This document shows positions 24,954 through 32,903 of a stretch of DNA of 44,296 bases, one piece after another. A model generated the notes under the pieces. That model was not told where the DNA came from, searched no databases, and worked only from the letters and a program-made list of their open reading frames with translations. This DNA comes from Stagnimonas sp. (lineage in GTDB: Bacteria; Pseudomonadota; Gammaproteobacteria; Nevskiales; Nevskiaceae): positions 1 through 44,296 of the forward strand of contig JAUSQI010000104.1 in the NCBI GenBank assembly GCA_030652575.1, in the 5' to 3' direction. A program made the position numbers and the translations under genes. Position 1 is the first letter of the stretch, and each line of letters opens with the position of its first letter.

Positions 24954-25922
24954 GTGACCGCCGTGATCCGCGCCGGGGTCATCCGCAACCCCAAAAGCCA
25001 GCGCAACAGGGCCGGGCCGCTGAAGGACCGCGACGTGCCGCCGGAGGTCACGATCGCGCTGCCTTTCACCACCGAGGCACTGGCCGAGACCGTGCGGGAG
25101 TTTGCCGCGCAGGGCATCCGCCATCTCATGGTGGATGGCGGCGACGGCACGCTGCGCGATGTGCTGGGCGCGCTGCCCGCAGCCTATGGCAGCGACTGGC
25201 CGACGATTGCGCTGTGCGCCTCCGGCAACACCAATCTGGCCGTCGCGGATGTGGGCGGTTTCAAGCGTGGTGAGCGTGCGGTGTTGCACTGGTATGAGTC
25301 CTTGAGCGGCGCGCATCCCACGCGAATCTCCGAGCGTCGGCCCATCGAAGTGTGCTGGCCCGATGGTTCGCACGCGCCGGTGTATGGCTTCTTTGTCGGC
25401 TGCGCCAACTACGCGCGCGCGGTGGCGATGGCGACCGGCGGGCTGCGCGAGAAGGGGTTTTTCCACGGCTGGGCGGTCTCGGCCACCATCGCCGGTGCCG
25501 CCTGGCAGGTGCTGGCCGGCGGCAAGGACAACGACTGGCAGCGCGGCAGCACGGTCACCGTCGCCATCGATGACGCCGCGCCAGTCAGCACGCCGCGCTT
25601 CGTGCTGCTGGCCACCAGTCTCGACAAGCTGCTCATGGGCCTGTGGCCGTTCTGGTCCGCCAGTGATGCCAAAGGCGCTTTGCACTGGCTCGATATCGAC
25701 GCCCCCGCGCCGCGTTTTGGCCGGGTGCTGCCGACACTGCTGCGGGGCAAGCCCAAGTCCTGGGCGCTGGCGAGCGGGGCTTACCGCAGTGGCCGTGCCG
25801 CGCAAATCACCCTGACGATGGCCGAGCCGCTCATCGTCGACGGCGAGCCTTTTGCCCCGGATGCGCAGGGCCAGTTGCTGCTGCAAGCCGGGCCGCTGGT
25901 GCGGTTCCATGCACCCGCCTGA
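24954..25922 (+). CDS. DAGK-type lipid kinase (candidate ceramide kinase)
   Basis: A 322-residue protein of the diacylglycerol/sphingosine-kinase fold. It opens with VIRNPKSQRN (nucleotide-binding start) and has VDGGDGTLRDVL at about 60-71, the GGDGT catalytic loop, then ALCASGNTNLAVADVGG, matching the conserved SGNTN-type loop. The middle reads FFVGCANYARAVAMATGG, and a C-terminal beta-rich region ends in MAEPLIVDGEPFAP, as in DAGK-fold lipid kinases. Gene order kinase, nucleotidyltransferase-like gene, then the spt group suggests ceramide as substrate, in parallel with the ceramide kinase encoded near spt in Caulobacter. GTG at 24954 is chosen; a TTG at 24924 is possible. Confidence 0.8.
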   Translation: MTAVIRAGVIRNPKSQRNRAGPLKDRDVPPEVTIALPFTTEALAETVREFAAQGIRHLMVDGGDGTLRDVLGALPAAYGSDWPTIALCASGNTNLAVADVGGFKRGERAVLHWYESLSGAHPTRISERRPIEVCWPDGSHAPVYGFFVGCANYARAVAMATGGLREKGFFHGWAVSATIAGAAWQVLAGGKDNDWQRGSTVTVAIDDAAPVSTPRFVLLATSLDKLLMGLWPFWSASDAKGALHWLDIDAPAPRFGRVLPTLLRGKPKSWALASGAYRSGRAAQITLTMAEPLIVDGEPFAPDAQGQLLLQAGPLVRFHAPA

Positions 25923-25932
25923 AGCGGCCGCA

Positions 25933-26865
25933 ATGGCCACGCCACTCGATGCGCTGATCGCCGCCGAGCTGCGCGAAGCGGTGCCACCGGCCGTCACGGC
26001 CTTTGCCGCGCACCTCGCCGCGCAAGGGCAGGGCGCGCTGGCGGTGCTGTTCTACGGCAGCAATCTGCGCACGGGCGATCTCGAAGGCGTGCTGGATTTC
26101 TACATCCTGTTGTCGAGTTTGCGCGACTGGCATCCCTCGGCGCTGGCCGCCTTCGGCAACCATCTGCTGCCGCCCAATGTCGGGTATCACGAATGGGTTT
26201 TCGAAGGCCGCACGCTGCGCGCGAAAGTGGCCGTGCTGCGTCTCGATCAGTTCCAGCAGGGCGTGGCCGGTGCAGGGCTCGATACCACGCTGTGGGCGCG
26301 CTTCGCACAACCCGCGCGGCTGATCTGGTCGCGTGATGGCGCGGCCGCTGCCGCAGCGGGTGCGGCGGTTGCCAAGGCGGTCGTCACGGCCAGTCGCTGG
26401 GCAGCCCTGCTCGGGCCAGAACAGGGGCAGGCCAAGGACTACTGGGACGCCGTGTTCGCACGCACCTACGCGGCGGAGCTGCGGGTGGAGAAATCCAGCC
26501 GCGCGGCAAGTCTCGCGGCACACGATCCGCAGCGATATGAGCAGGCGCTGTGCCTGGGCTGGCAGATGGCAGGTGCCGGCTTTGTGCAGGACGCTTCAGG
26601 CCAGCTCAAGCCGGATGCCAGTGCCGAGGAGCGCGCCAAGGCCGAACACGCCTGGGCGCGCCGTGCGCGCTGGGGCAAGCCGCTGAATCTGCTGCGGCTC
26701 ACCAAGAGCGTGTTCACGTTTGCGGGCGGTGCCGACTACGTGGCGTGGAAGGTCGAGCGTCACAGCGGCTATCGCATTCCGCTGACGGACTGGCAGCGGC
26801 GGCATCCGCTGCTGGCAGCGCCCAAGGTCTTGTGGACGCTCTGGCGTCGCGGCGTGCTGCGCTAA
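25933..26865 (+). CDS. Tam41-like phosphatidate cytidylyltransferase family protein
   Basis: A 310-residue protein that resembles mitochondrial Tam41, the CDP-diacylglycerol synthase with a nucleotidyltransferase fold that is unrelated to CdsA. Matching landmarks in order: FYGSNL (residues 40-45; YGSG in Tam41), LDFYILLSSLRDWH (54-67; LDFxFxVxxxxxWH in Tam41), LLPPNVGYHEWV (78-89), GRTLRAKVAVL (92-102, with a conserved Lys), then LWARFAQPARLIW. It should transfer CMP from CTP to a lipid phosphate. Next to a lipid kinase and opposite spt, its substrate may be ceramide-1-phosphate. ATG 25933 leaves a 10-base gap after the kinase; ATG 25909 would overlap it by 14 bases. No membrane helix is evident. 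Confidence 0.68.
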   Translation: MATPLDALIAAELREAVPPAVTAFAAHLAAQGQGALAVLFYGSNLRTGDLEGVLDFYILLSSLRDWHPSALAAFGNHLLPPNVGYHEWVFEGRTLRAKVAVLRLDQFQQGVAGAGLDTTLWARFAQPARLIWSRDGAAAAAAGAAVAKAVVTASRWAALLGPEQGQAKDYWDAVFARTYAAELRVEKSSRAASLAAHDPQRYEQALCLGWQMAGAGFVQDASGQLKPDASAEERAKAEHAWARRARWGKPLNLLRLTKSVFTFAGGADYVAWKVERHSGYRIPLTDWQRRHPLLAAPKVLWTLWRRGVLR

Positions 26866-26867
26866 CG

Positions 26868-26895
26868 AAAAAAGCCCGGTAAACCGGGCCTTTTT
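26868..26895. terminator. Bidirectional intrinsic terminator
   Basis: GCCCGG at 26874-26879 pairs with CCGGGC at 26884-26889 around a TAAA loop. There are six A residues before the stem and a TTTTT run after it, so it can end transcription from both directions. It lies between the stops of the Tam41-like gene and spt, which converge here. Confidence 0.88.
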
Positions 26896-26910
26896 CAATG
26901 CTGTGAAGCT

Positions 26911-28200
26911 TTACCGAGCGCCGACGGCGATGGCGCGATCCAGTTCGGCGTTGGCCGGGAACACGCCCGAACCCGTTGCCGGCTTGGCGCGGCGCATCGG
27001 CGGCAGTGCGGGCAGCACGCCCAGCTGACGGCCGACGGTCTCGAACAACTGCACCACGCGGTCGATCTGCTCGAAGGTGTGCGCAGCGCTGACGCTGGAA
27101 CGCAGCAGCGGTGCGTTGGTCGGCGTGGCGGGCGGCAAGGCGAGGTTGAGGTAGACGCCGCCTTCGAGCAGGCGGTTCCAGAAGGTCACCGCCAGCATCG
27201 GGTCTTCGAGCGACACCGAAACGATCGGATTGGGCTGCGGGCCGAGCTTGAAGCCAAGATCTTTCAAGCCGTTGTAGAGGCGGTTGCCGTTGGCGTGCAG
27301 CTTGGTCCGCAGCTCAGGCGACTCTTGCAGGCGGCGCAGTGCAGTGATGGTCGAAGTCATCACCGACGGCGGCAACGAAGCGGTGAACATGTAGGGGCGG
27401 CAACCGACGCGCAGTACATCGAAACCTTCGAGATCGGAGACGCAGAACCCACCGACGCTGCCGAGGCTCTTCGAGAAGGTGCCGATCACGAAATCGACAT
27501 CGGCTTCCACACCGGCGGATTCGGACAGGCCGCGGCCGTTATCACCGAGCACGCCGAGCGAATGCGCCTCGTCGACCATCAGCCAGGCGCCCATTTCGCG
27601 TTTGACGGCGGCAATCTCCTTGAGCGGCGCGGCGTCGCCCAGCATCGAGTAGATACCTTCGACCACCACCAGCTTCGCACCCGGTTCGCCGGAAAGGCGC
27701 TTGAGGCGCTTGGCGAGGTCATCCGGATCGTTGTGGCGGAAGCGCACCACTTCGGCATGGCCGAGGCGTGCGCCGTCGTAGATCGAGGCGTGGCTGTCGG
27801 AGTCGAGCAACAGATAGTCGCCTTTGCCGGCCAGCGTCGACAGCATGCCGAGATTGGCCTGGTAGCCGGTCGAAAACACCATGCAGTGCTTGCGATTGAA
27901 GTATTTGGCCAAATCGGTTTCGAGCTGGCGGTGGCCGCCGTAGCTGCCGTTGGCAATGCGCGAGCCGGTGGTGCCGGTGCCCTGCGCCTTGAGCACTTCG
28001 ACGGAGGCGTCGATGCAGTCCTGGTCGAAGGTGAGGCCCAGATAATTATTAGTGCCGAGCAGGATGGTGCGGCGGCCGTTGTGCAAGCCCTCGGTGGGCG
28101 AGAACATCTGCTCGAACACCATTTCAAAGGGGTTCTGGCCGACTGCACGCAGTTGGTCGTAGGTCTGCCGTAAAGGGGCAAACTTATTGAGGATGCTCAC
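26911..28200 (-). CDS. spt: Serine palmitoyltransferase (alpha-oxoamine synthase family)
   Basis: A 429-residue PLP enzyme that condenses serine with an acyl thioester to 3-oxosphinganine, the committed step of sphingolipid synthesis. PLP-site features are present: NNYLGL near 51, FSTGYQANLGML (109-120), DSDSHASIYDG (H137), VDEAHSLGVLG (D210, H213) and the PLP lysine K244 in TFSKSLGSVGG. Close relatives are Bacteroidetes/Sphingomonas-type Spt, KBL and BioF. The adjoining ACP, reductase and acyl-AMP ligase argue strongly for Spt over BioF or KBL. The GTG at 28200 forms a GTGA overlap with the ACP stop and begins the family similarity; the frame upstream lies within the ACP gene. It ends at a bidirectional terminator. 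Confidence 0.9.
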   Translation of the reverse strand: MSILNKFAPLRQTYDQLRAVGQNPFEMVFEQMFSPTEGLHNGRRTILLGTNNYLGLTFDQDCIDASVEVLKAQGTGTTGSRIANGSYGGHRQLETDLAKYFNRKHCMVFSTGYQANLGMLSTLAGKGDYLLLDSDSHASIYDGARLGHAEVVRFRHNDPDDLAKRLKRLSGEPGAKLVVVEGIYSMLGDAAPLKEIAAVKREMGAWLMVDEAHSLGVLGDNGRGLSESAGVEADVDFVIGTFSKSLGSVGGFCVSDLEGFDVLRVGCRPYMFTASLPPSVMTSTITALRRLQESPELRTKLHANGNRLYNGLKDLGFKLGPQPNPIVSVSLEDPMLAVTFWNRLLEGGVYLNLALPPATPTNAPLLRSSVSAAHTFEQIDRVVQLFETVGRQLGVLPALPPMRRAKPATGSGVFPANAELDRAIAVGAR

Positions 28201-28469
28201 GATTTCAATTTCCTTGCGCGCAATTGATCCACCACACTCACCAAATCGTCGAGGGTTTCGACCTCGGCTACTTTTTCCAGCGAAATGACGATGTCGAAAC
28301 GGTCTTCCAGCGTCAGCATGAAGTCCATCACGGCCAATGAGTCGAGGTTCAAGTCGCGCATGATGTGGGTGGTCCCGGACACCTGTGCGGATGCCGGCAC
28401 GATCTGCCGCAGTCCTTGAATAATCTGTTCTCGGGTATCGCTCAAACTCTCGTTCATCCCTGCACTCAT
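28197..28469 (-). CDS. Dedicated acyl carrier protein for Spt
   Basis: A 90-residue acyl carrier protein with the 4'-phosphopantetheine site Ser44 in LNLDSLAVMDFML and acidic helix II (LEDRFDIVISLEK). It differs from the general fatty-acid AcpP and is translationally coupled to spt (GTGA overlap), as in other proteobacterial sphingolipid loci where the ACP carries the acyl chain to Spt. The ATG at 28469 is used; ATG 28457 is an alternative. Confidence 0.9.
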   Translation of the reverse strand: MSAGMNESLSDTREQIIQGLRQIVPASAQVSGTTHIMRDLNLDSLAVMDFMLTLEDRFDIVISLEKVAEVETLDDLVSVVDQLRARKLKS

Positions 28470-28641
28470 ATTGCTGCAACAACAACCATTTACGCGCGTC
28501 CCTGAAACCGCGTGCGCGGAATTGTAAGCGGTTGGTCACAAAAAGTTCTTGGAAAAATCACTCAGCTGCCACAGCCGTAGGCAACGGTGCTGGGTCAACT
28601 GGGTGCTCTCGACCAATCAAAAATTGTGCCGCCCCGAGGTT
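28470..28641. other. Intergenic gap between cerR and the ACP-spt pair
   Basis: A 172-base AT-richer gap. On the minus strand TACAAT (complement of 28521-28526) lies about 50 bases before the ACP start and could be a -10 element, but I see no convincing -35 at the right distance. A small palindrome, CAAT-caaaa-ATTG, lies near 28614-28626. The gap suggests that ACP-spt may have its own promoter separate from the ligase-cerR unit. Confidence 0.3.
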
Positions 28642-29616
28642 TTACAACCAGCCCGCCTCAAAGTACCAGCTCGCCGTGCTGCTGAAGCCCGATTCGAGAC
28701 TGTAGCGTGGAATCGCCGGCGCGCGGAACAGCCCGGGTTCAGGCGCGCTCCAGTCTTCGTGCAGCAGTTCACGCAACTTGCCGGGGTTGAACATGGCGGC
28801 TTGCCCGGCCAGCTTGGCCAGCGTGCCGGCGGCGTAGCCCACCCCACTCAACAGAGGGCGAGGCACCTGGACGAAACGCGGTTTGCGGTTGCCGACCGCA
28901 TGGGCCGCCGCCGCCAGCACCTGCTGCCAGCTGTAGCCGGCGGGTTGCGCATCGGCGATGCCTTGCACCGTGCCGGAGGGGCCGGCATCCAGACGGGCGA
29001 TGAAGGCACTGACGGCGTCTTCGACATGAATCACCGCCAGCCGGGCGCTGGGTCGCCCCAGCAGCGGGATCAAGGGCTGGCGGGCGAGTTGGAAAAACGC
29101 CAGCGTCTCGCGGTCGCCCGGCCCATACACCGCAGGTGGCCGCAGGATGCTGAACTGTTGCGGACCCAATGCAGCGATCACCGCCTCTTCGCCGGCGCGC
29201 TTGCTGGCGCAGTAGCCCGAGAGCTGCGGCTCGCGCGCGGCGAGGCTGGAGATATGCAGGAAATGCGCGTCCGGTGCCGCATGCTGCACCGCTGCGGCGA
29301 TGGCGGCGGTGCCATCGCGATTGACGCGCATGAAGCCCTGCGCGTCACGCGCCTTGATCGCCCCGGCGAGATGCAGCACGGCATCGGCGCCGCGCACCAG
29401 CCGTTGCAATGCTGCGGGGTCTTCGAGGCTGCCCAGCACGACGTCGGGATGCGCATCCCGCCATAGCGCGTGTGCAGGATCGCTGCGGGCCAGCACCCGT
29501 ACCTGCCAGCCCAGGCTGGCAAGACGGGCTACGGCATGGCGGCCGACAAAGCCCGTCGCGCCGGTGACCGCGATGGTGCGCACTTCGCCAAGCGTGAGTT
29601 TTCCCGATGCACGCAC
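28642..29616 (-). CDS. cerR: CerR-type NAD-dependent epimerase/dehydratase family reductase
   Basis: A 324-residue extended short-chain dehydrogenase. The NAD(P)-binding loop GATGFVGRH lies at residues 19-27. The catalytic triad is present: Ser in HISSLAARE (123-124), Tyr135 and Lys139 in GYCASKRAGEE. The pattern ILRPPAVYGPGDRETL is typical of the epimerase branch. In Caulobacter the epimerase-like gene beside spt, cerR, reduces the 3-oxo group during ceramide synthesis, and the same role is inferred here from family and neighbourhood. It starts 6 bases after the acyl-AMP ligase stop, so the two are co-transcribed. Confidence 0.85.
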   Translation of the reverse strand: MRASGKLTLGEVRTIAVTGATGFVGRHAVARLASLGWQVRVLARSDPAHALWRDAHPDVVLGSLEDPAALQRLVRGADAVLHLAGAIKARDAQGFMRVNRDGTAAIAAAVQHAAPDAHFLHISSLAAREPQLSGYCASKRAGEEAVIAALGPQQFSILRPPAVYGPGDRETLAFFQLARQPLIPLLGRPSARLAVIHVEDAVSAFIARLDAGPSGTVQGIADAQPAGYSWQQVLAAAAHAVGNRKPRFVQVPRPLLSGVGYAAGTLAKLAGQAAMFNPGKLRELLHEDWSAPEPGLFRAPAIPRYSLESGFSSTASWYFEAGWL

Positions 29617-29622
29617 GAGGTT

Positions 29623-31353
29623 TCAGGCAGCAGGCACGGGCAGCGCGAAGGCACCCTTGAGAAACAGCTGCTTGGCCTTGGCGCGACTGAGCTTGCCGGA
29701 GGACGTGCGCGGCAAGGCCCGTGGCGGCACCGGCACCACATCGGTCTCCACGCCATGACGCAGGCGCAGCACGCCAGCGACTTCCTTGCGCAGTGCTTCG
29801 AGTGCTGCCGCGTCGGCGGGGCGGTGTTCCACCAGTACCACGATGCGCTCGCCATTGCCGTCATCGATGGCGACGGCGGCGACATCCCCGCTGCGCAGGG
29901 CAGCGATTTCGTGCTCCGCGGTCCATTCCAGATCCTGCGGCCAGATATTGCGGCCGTTGATGATGATGAGGTCCTTGGCGCGGCCGGTGACCACAATCTG
30001 GCTTTCGGTGAGATAGCCGAGATCGCCGGTGTCGAGCCAGCCGTCTTCAGACAGCACTGCGGCAGTGGCCTCCGGCTGGCCAAAGTAGCTGTGCATCATG
30101 CTCGGGCCGCGTGCGAAGAGCCGCCCGACTTGGCGTGAGCCGCGCAGCTCGCCGCTCTCGCCGCGCACTTCGACGGTGTGCAGCGGCAGGGCAGGGCCAC
30201 AGAGTACGAAGTCGCGCGCGCGGGGGGTGTCGGCGGCGGCGATAACCGCACGCTGGTCGCGTTCGAGCACATCCATATCCAGCTTTTCGACACGGATGCC
30301 TTGCTGCGGCGGTGAGAAGCTCAGCGCCAGCGCGGTTTCGGCCATGCCGTAGCTCGGTACGAAGGCGCTGGCCTTGAAACCCTGCGGTGCGAAGCGGCTG
30401 GCAAAGTTGGCCAATGGCTCGGGGCGCACCATGTCGCCACCGATGCCGGCGCCGCGCCAGCGCGAGAGATCCAGCGCCTCGATGGACGCCGTCTGCGCGC
30501 GCCGTGCGCACAGCTCGTAGCCGAAGGTGGGGCTGTAGCTGAGCGTGCCGCCGTTGCGGGTAATGAGTTCGAGCCACAGCAACGGGCGGCGGGCGAAGTC
30601 GCGGGTGGCGAACATGTCTACCGAGATCTGGCAGACCAGCGGGGTGAGCAAGAAGCCCACCAGACCCATGTCGTGATACAGCGGCAGCCAGGAGGTGCAG
30701 CGATCGGCAGGCCCGATCTGCAAGCCGTCGCGGGCGATGCCGCGCACATTGGCCATCAAGGCCTTTTGGGTGACCGCGACGCCGAGGGGAAAGCGCGTGC
30801 TGCCGGACGAGAACTGCAAATAGCTGAAGTCATCCTCGCCTGCGATCGGCAGCGTCACCGTACTGCTGGTCGGCGGCAATGCGGCCAGCGTACCGACGTA
30901 TTTCAACGCCAGCACATCGGCGGCCTGCGCCAGCCATTCGGTGAGCGCCGTGGGTGCAATGGCGGCCGAGACATCGGCGATTTCCAGCATGTGGCGGATG
31001 TGCGAGACGTAGGCCTCTCGGCCACCAAAGGCGGCGGGTAGAGGCAACGCGGTGGGCACCAATCCAGCGTACTGGCAGGCGAAGAAGGCGCGTGCAAAGT
31101 CGCCATCGGTATCGGCGATGAGCGCGACCCGGTCGCCGGGTTTCAGGCCCTGGGCGAGAAACTGTTGCGCCAATACCAGTGCCTGCTCGCGCAGCACCCG
31201 GTAACCCAGGCATTCGAGCAGTTCGCCCTTGCCGGAATAGAAGTTGATGCCGGTATCACCCTGTGCCGCATAGTCGAGTGCAAGCGGCAGCGTGGCGAAA
31301 TCGGCCAGTCGGTAGTGGGGTAGTCCGCTTGAAGTCGGAGTAGGCGCCTGCAT
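29623..31353 (-). CDS. Fatty acyl-AMP ligase (acyl-ACP synthetase of the sphingolipid locus)
   Basis: A 576-residue member of the ANL superfamily, FAAL branch. Motifs: YLQFSSGSTRFPLGVAVTQ (about 178-196, ATP loop), CTSWLPLYHDMGLVG, FVPSYGMAETALALSFSP, GWLDTGDLGYL, and GRAKDLIIINGRNIWPQDLE, the FAAL-type hinge. The C-terminal LPRTSSGKLSRAKAKQLF carries the adenylation Lys. FAALs activate fatty acids as acyl-AMP and load them on carrier proteins instead of CoA. The partner here is presumably the nearby ACP, which then feeds Spt. The ATG at 31353 begins the protein; cerR follows after 6 bases. Confidence 0.9.
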   Translation of the reverse strand: MQAPTPTSSGLPHYRLADFATLPLALDYAAQGDTGINFYSGKGELLECLGYRVLREQALVLAQQFLAQGLKPGDRVALIADTDGDFARAFFACQYAGLVPTALPLPAAFGGREAYVSHIRHMLEIADVSAAIAPTALTEWLAQAADVLALKYVGTLAALPPTSSTVTLPIAGEDDFSYLQFSSGSTRFPLGVAVTQKALMANVRGIARDGLQIGPADRCTSWLPLYHDMGLVGFLLTPLVCQISVDMFATRDFARRPLLWLELITRNGGTLSYSPTFGYELCARRAQTASIEALDLSRWRGAGIGGDMVRPEPLANFASRFAPQGFKASAFVPSYGMAETALALSFSPPQQGIRVEKLDMDVLERDQRAVIAAADTPRARDFVLCGPALPLHTVEVRGESGELRGSRQVGRLFARGPSMMHSYFGQPEATAAVLSEDGWLDTGDLGYLTESQIVVTGRAKDLIIINGRNIWPQDLEWTAEHEIAALRSGDVAAVAIDDGNGERIVVLVEHRPADAAALEALRKEVAGVLRLRHGVETDVVPVPPRALPRTSSGKLSRAKAKQLFLKGAFALPVPAA

Positions 31354-31427
31354 TGCTCGGGCTTATTTATAGGTATGGGGTGTTGGGTGGCGGCGCGATG
31401 AGGCGTCTTGCCGACAGCGCATGTTCA

Positions 31428-32783
31428 TCATACCGCACGGTGTTTCTGGCCAAACCAGCGTCGCACCAACCAGACCTGGCCGAGCAACATCAGTGCCGCG
31501 CCGATCACGGCGGCGACACCGGCGCCATGCAGCGCCTGAGTCACGATCATCCAGTAGAGCAGCGGAATGTAAAAAACGGTCACGACGAGTCGCAACCAGA
31601 ATGCTGCGGTGGCACTGCCGGTGGACATCAGCAGCGGCTCCAGTGGCACCGCCCAGATGCTGATGACCGCACCCGTCAGCAGCCAGAGCATCACCGGCTT
31701 GGCGGCAATGAACTCCGGCCCGATCAGCACCGACAGCAGCGCGCCGCCGAAAAGTGCGACGAGCACCAGCAAGCCCGTTGCCACCCCACCCGCAGCCAGC
31801 GCCAGTTGCCGGACGAGCTTGCGCAGCGCGGCGCGATCCGGGTTCATCGCCAGGCGTGCGAGTTCCGGGTAGAGCGCGGGCACGATCAGCTTGGCGGGCT
31901 TGGCCACGGCGTCGGCCAGCTGTTTGGCGATGCGATAGAGCGCTGCATCCGTGGCGCCCAACAGCGCGCCGACCATGAGCGTGCCCAGGTGGGTGAAGGC
32001 GAGACCCAGCGTGGTGTTGAGATTGGTCGACCACACGAAGGGCCAGATGCCGGGCATGCCCTCTGTCCAAGTGCCGGCGAAACGCCAGCGAAAGCCGCTC
32101 AGAGCGTGCTTTTTTTGCAGCATCCAGGCCGCTGCGCCGAACAGGAACAGGAAGGCAACGAACCGGGCCAAGAACCAGATCATCAAAAAAACATGCAGCC
32201 CCGCGCCAAGCCACCAAGCCAGCCCGGCACCGATCAACCGGATCAGGGATTCGAGGCTGCTTTCTGCGGCCATCAGGTCAAAGCGATTCACCAGACGCAG
32301 CGCACCGATTGGCGTGGCACTGACGTTGAAGAAGATCGAAAACGCATACAGCGCCACGGCGGCTTGCTCACTGGCGGGCCAGCCCAGCCCACCGCCGATG
32401 AGCAGCACGCCCGCGAGTGCAACCACGATGCCGGTCAGGCCGCTGATGCCATCCAGCAACAGACTGAATCGCAGTACACGATGAAACGGGGCAAAGCGTT
32501 TTTCAGTGAATGGAGCGGTGCCGTAGTTGAGCAGAGCTTGCCAAGACTGGAACTTGGCGATCTCGCCCACGGTTTGTATGTAGGCGTGGATCAGCACGAA
32601 CACACCGAAGACTTCAACCCCCAGCGCCCTCGCTGCCAGCGCGACGGTCGCCAGCCCCATCACGGCGTTCACGGCCTTGCCGCCCAGCAGAATGCCGGCG
32701 TTGCTGAGGATTTGATGGAAGGAGCTGCGCGGTTTGGCAGCAGCGGGCGGGACGAGCGGTGGTTGTGGCGTCACTGCACGCAT
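31428..32783 (-). CDS. Polytopic flippase of the polysaccharide/lipid flippase (MVF) superfamily
   Basis: A 451-residue membrane protein with about 12-14 hydrophobic segments. It starts after a 20-residue Pro/Ala-rich lead: ILSNAGILLGGKAVNAVMGL, then VALAARALGVEVFGVFVLIH, as in Wzx-like lipopolysaccharide biosynthesis flippases. YRIAKQLADAVAKPAKLIVPALYPELARLA near residue 285-315 is the conserved mid-protein loop of the family. It should move a lipid-linked sugar or a glycolipid across the inner membrane. It stands just upstream of the acyl-AMP ligase (74-base gap) in the same direction, so a role with the sphingolipid product is plausible but not shown. Confidence 0.8.
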   Translation of the reverse strand: MRAVTPQPPLVPPAAAKPRSSFHQILSNAGILLGGKAVNAVMGLATVALAARALGVEVFGVFVLIHAYIQTVGEIAKFQSWQALLNYGTAPFTEKRFAPFHRVLRFSLLLDGISGLTGIVVALAGVLLIGGGLGWPASEQAAVALYAFSIFFNVSATPIGALRLVNRFDLMAAESSLESLIRLIGAGLAWWLGAGLHVFLMIWFLARFVAFLFLFGAAAWMLQKKHALSGFRWRFAGTWTEGMPGIWPFVWSTNLNTTLGLAFTHLGTLMVGALLGATDAALYRIAKQLADAVAKPAKLIVPALYPELARLAMNPDRAALRKLVRQLALAAGGVATGLLVLVALFGGALLSVLIGPEFIAAKPVMLWLLTGAVISIWAVPLEPLLMSTGSATAAFWLRLVVTVFYIPLLYWMIVTQALHGAGVAAVIGAALMLLGQVWLVRRWFGQKHRAV

Positions 32784-32813
32784 CCCGTATTCCAGACCAA
32801 TCTATTTAAGGAT

Positions 32814-32890
32814 TGGTCGGGGCGACAGGATTCGAACCTGCGACCTCTTGCTCCCGAAGCAAGCGCTCTACCAAGCTGAGCTACGCCCCG
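32814..32890 (-). tRNA. tRNA-Pro (anticodon CGG)
   Basis: The minus strand folds as a complete tRNA: acceptor CGGGGCG pairs with CGCCCCG, D-arm AGCTCAGCTTGGTAGAGC, anticodon stem CTTGC/GCAAG with loop TTCGGGA giving CGG, T-arm with GGTTCGAATCC. Discriminator A and a genomically encoded CCA follow (CCA complement at 32814-32816). The lipid locus begins immediately on its 3' side. Confidence 0.96.
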
Positions 32891-32903
32891 ATGTGTTGAT
32901 TGT

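Noticed and set aside
26911-28200. Reading the PLP enzyme as BioF (8-amino-7-oxononanoate synthase) or KBL
   Set aside because: The motifs alone allow it, but the coupled ACP, acyl-AMP ligase, CerR-type reductase and bCerS, and the absence of other biotin or threonine genes, favour serine palmitoyltransferase.
31353-32879. A 508-codon frame opposite the flippase gene and into the tRNA
   Set aside because: It is antisense to a polytopic membrane protein, which explains the Gln/His/Arg-rich translation, and it runs into a tRNA gene.
32814-32890. An attachment-site duplicate of the tRNA-Pro 3' end
   Set aside because: I scanned for a second copy of the 3' segment by eye and found only short chance matches; no integrase gene is present.
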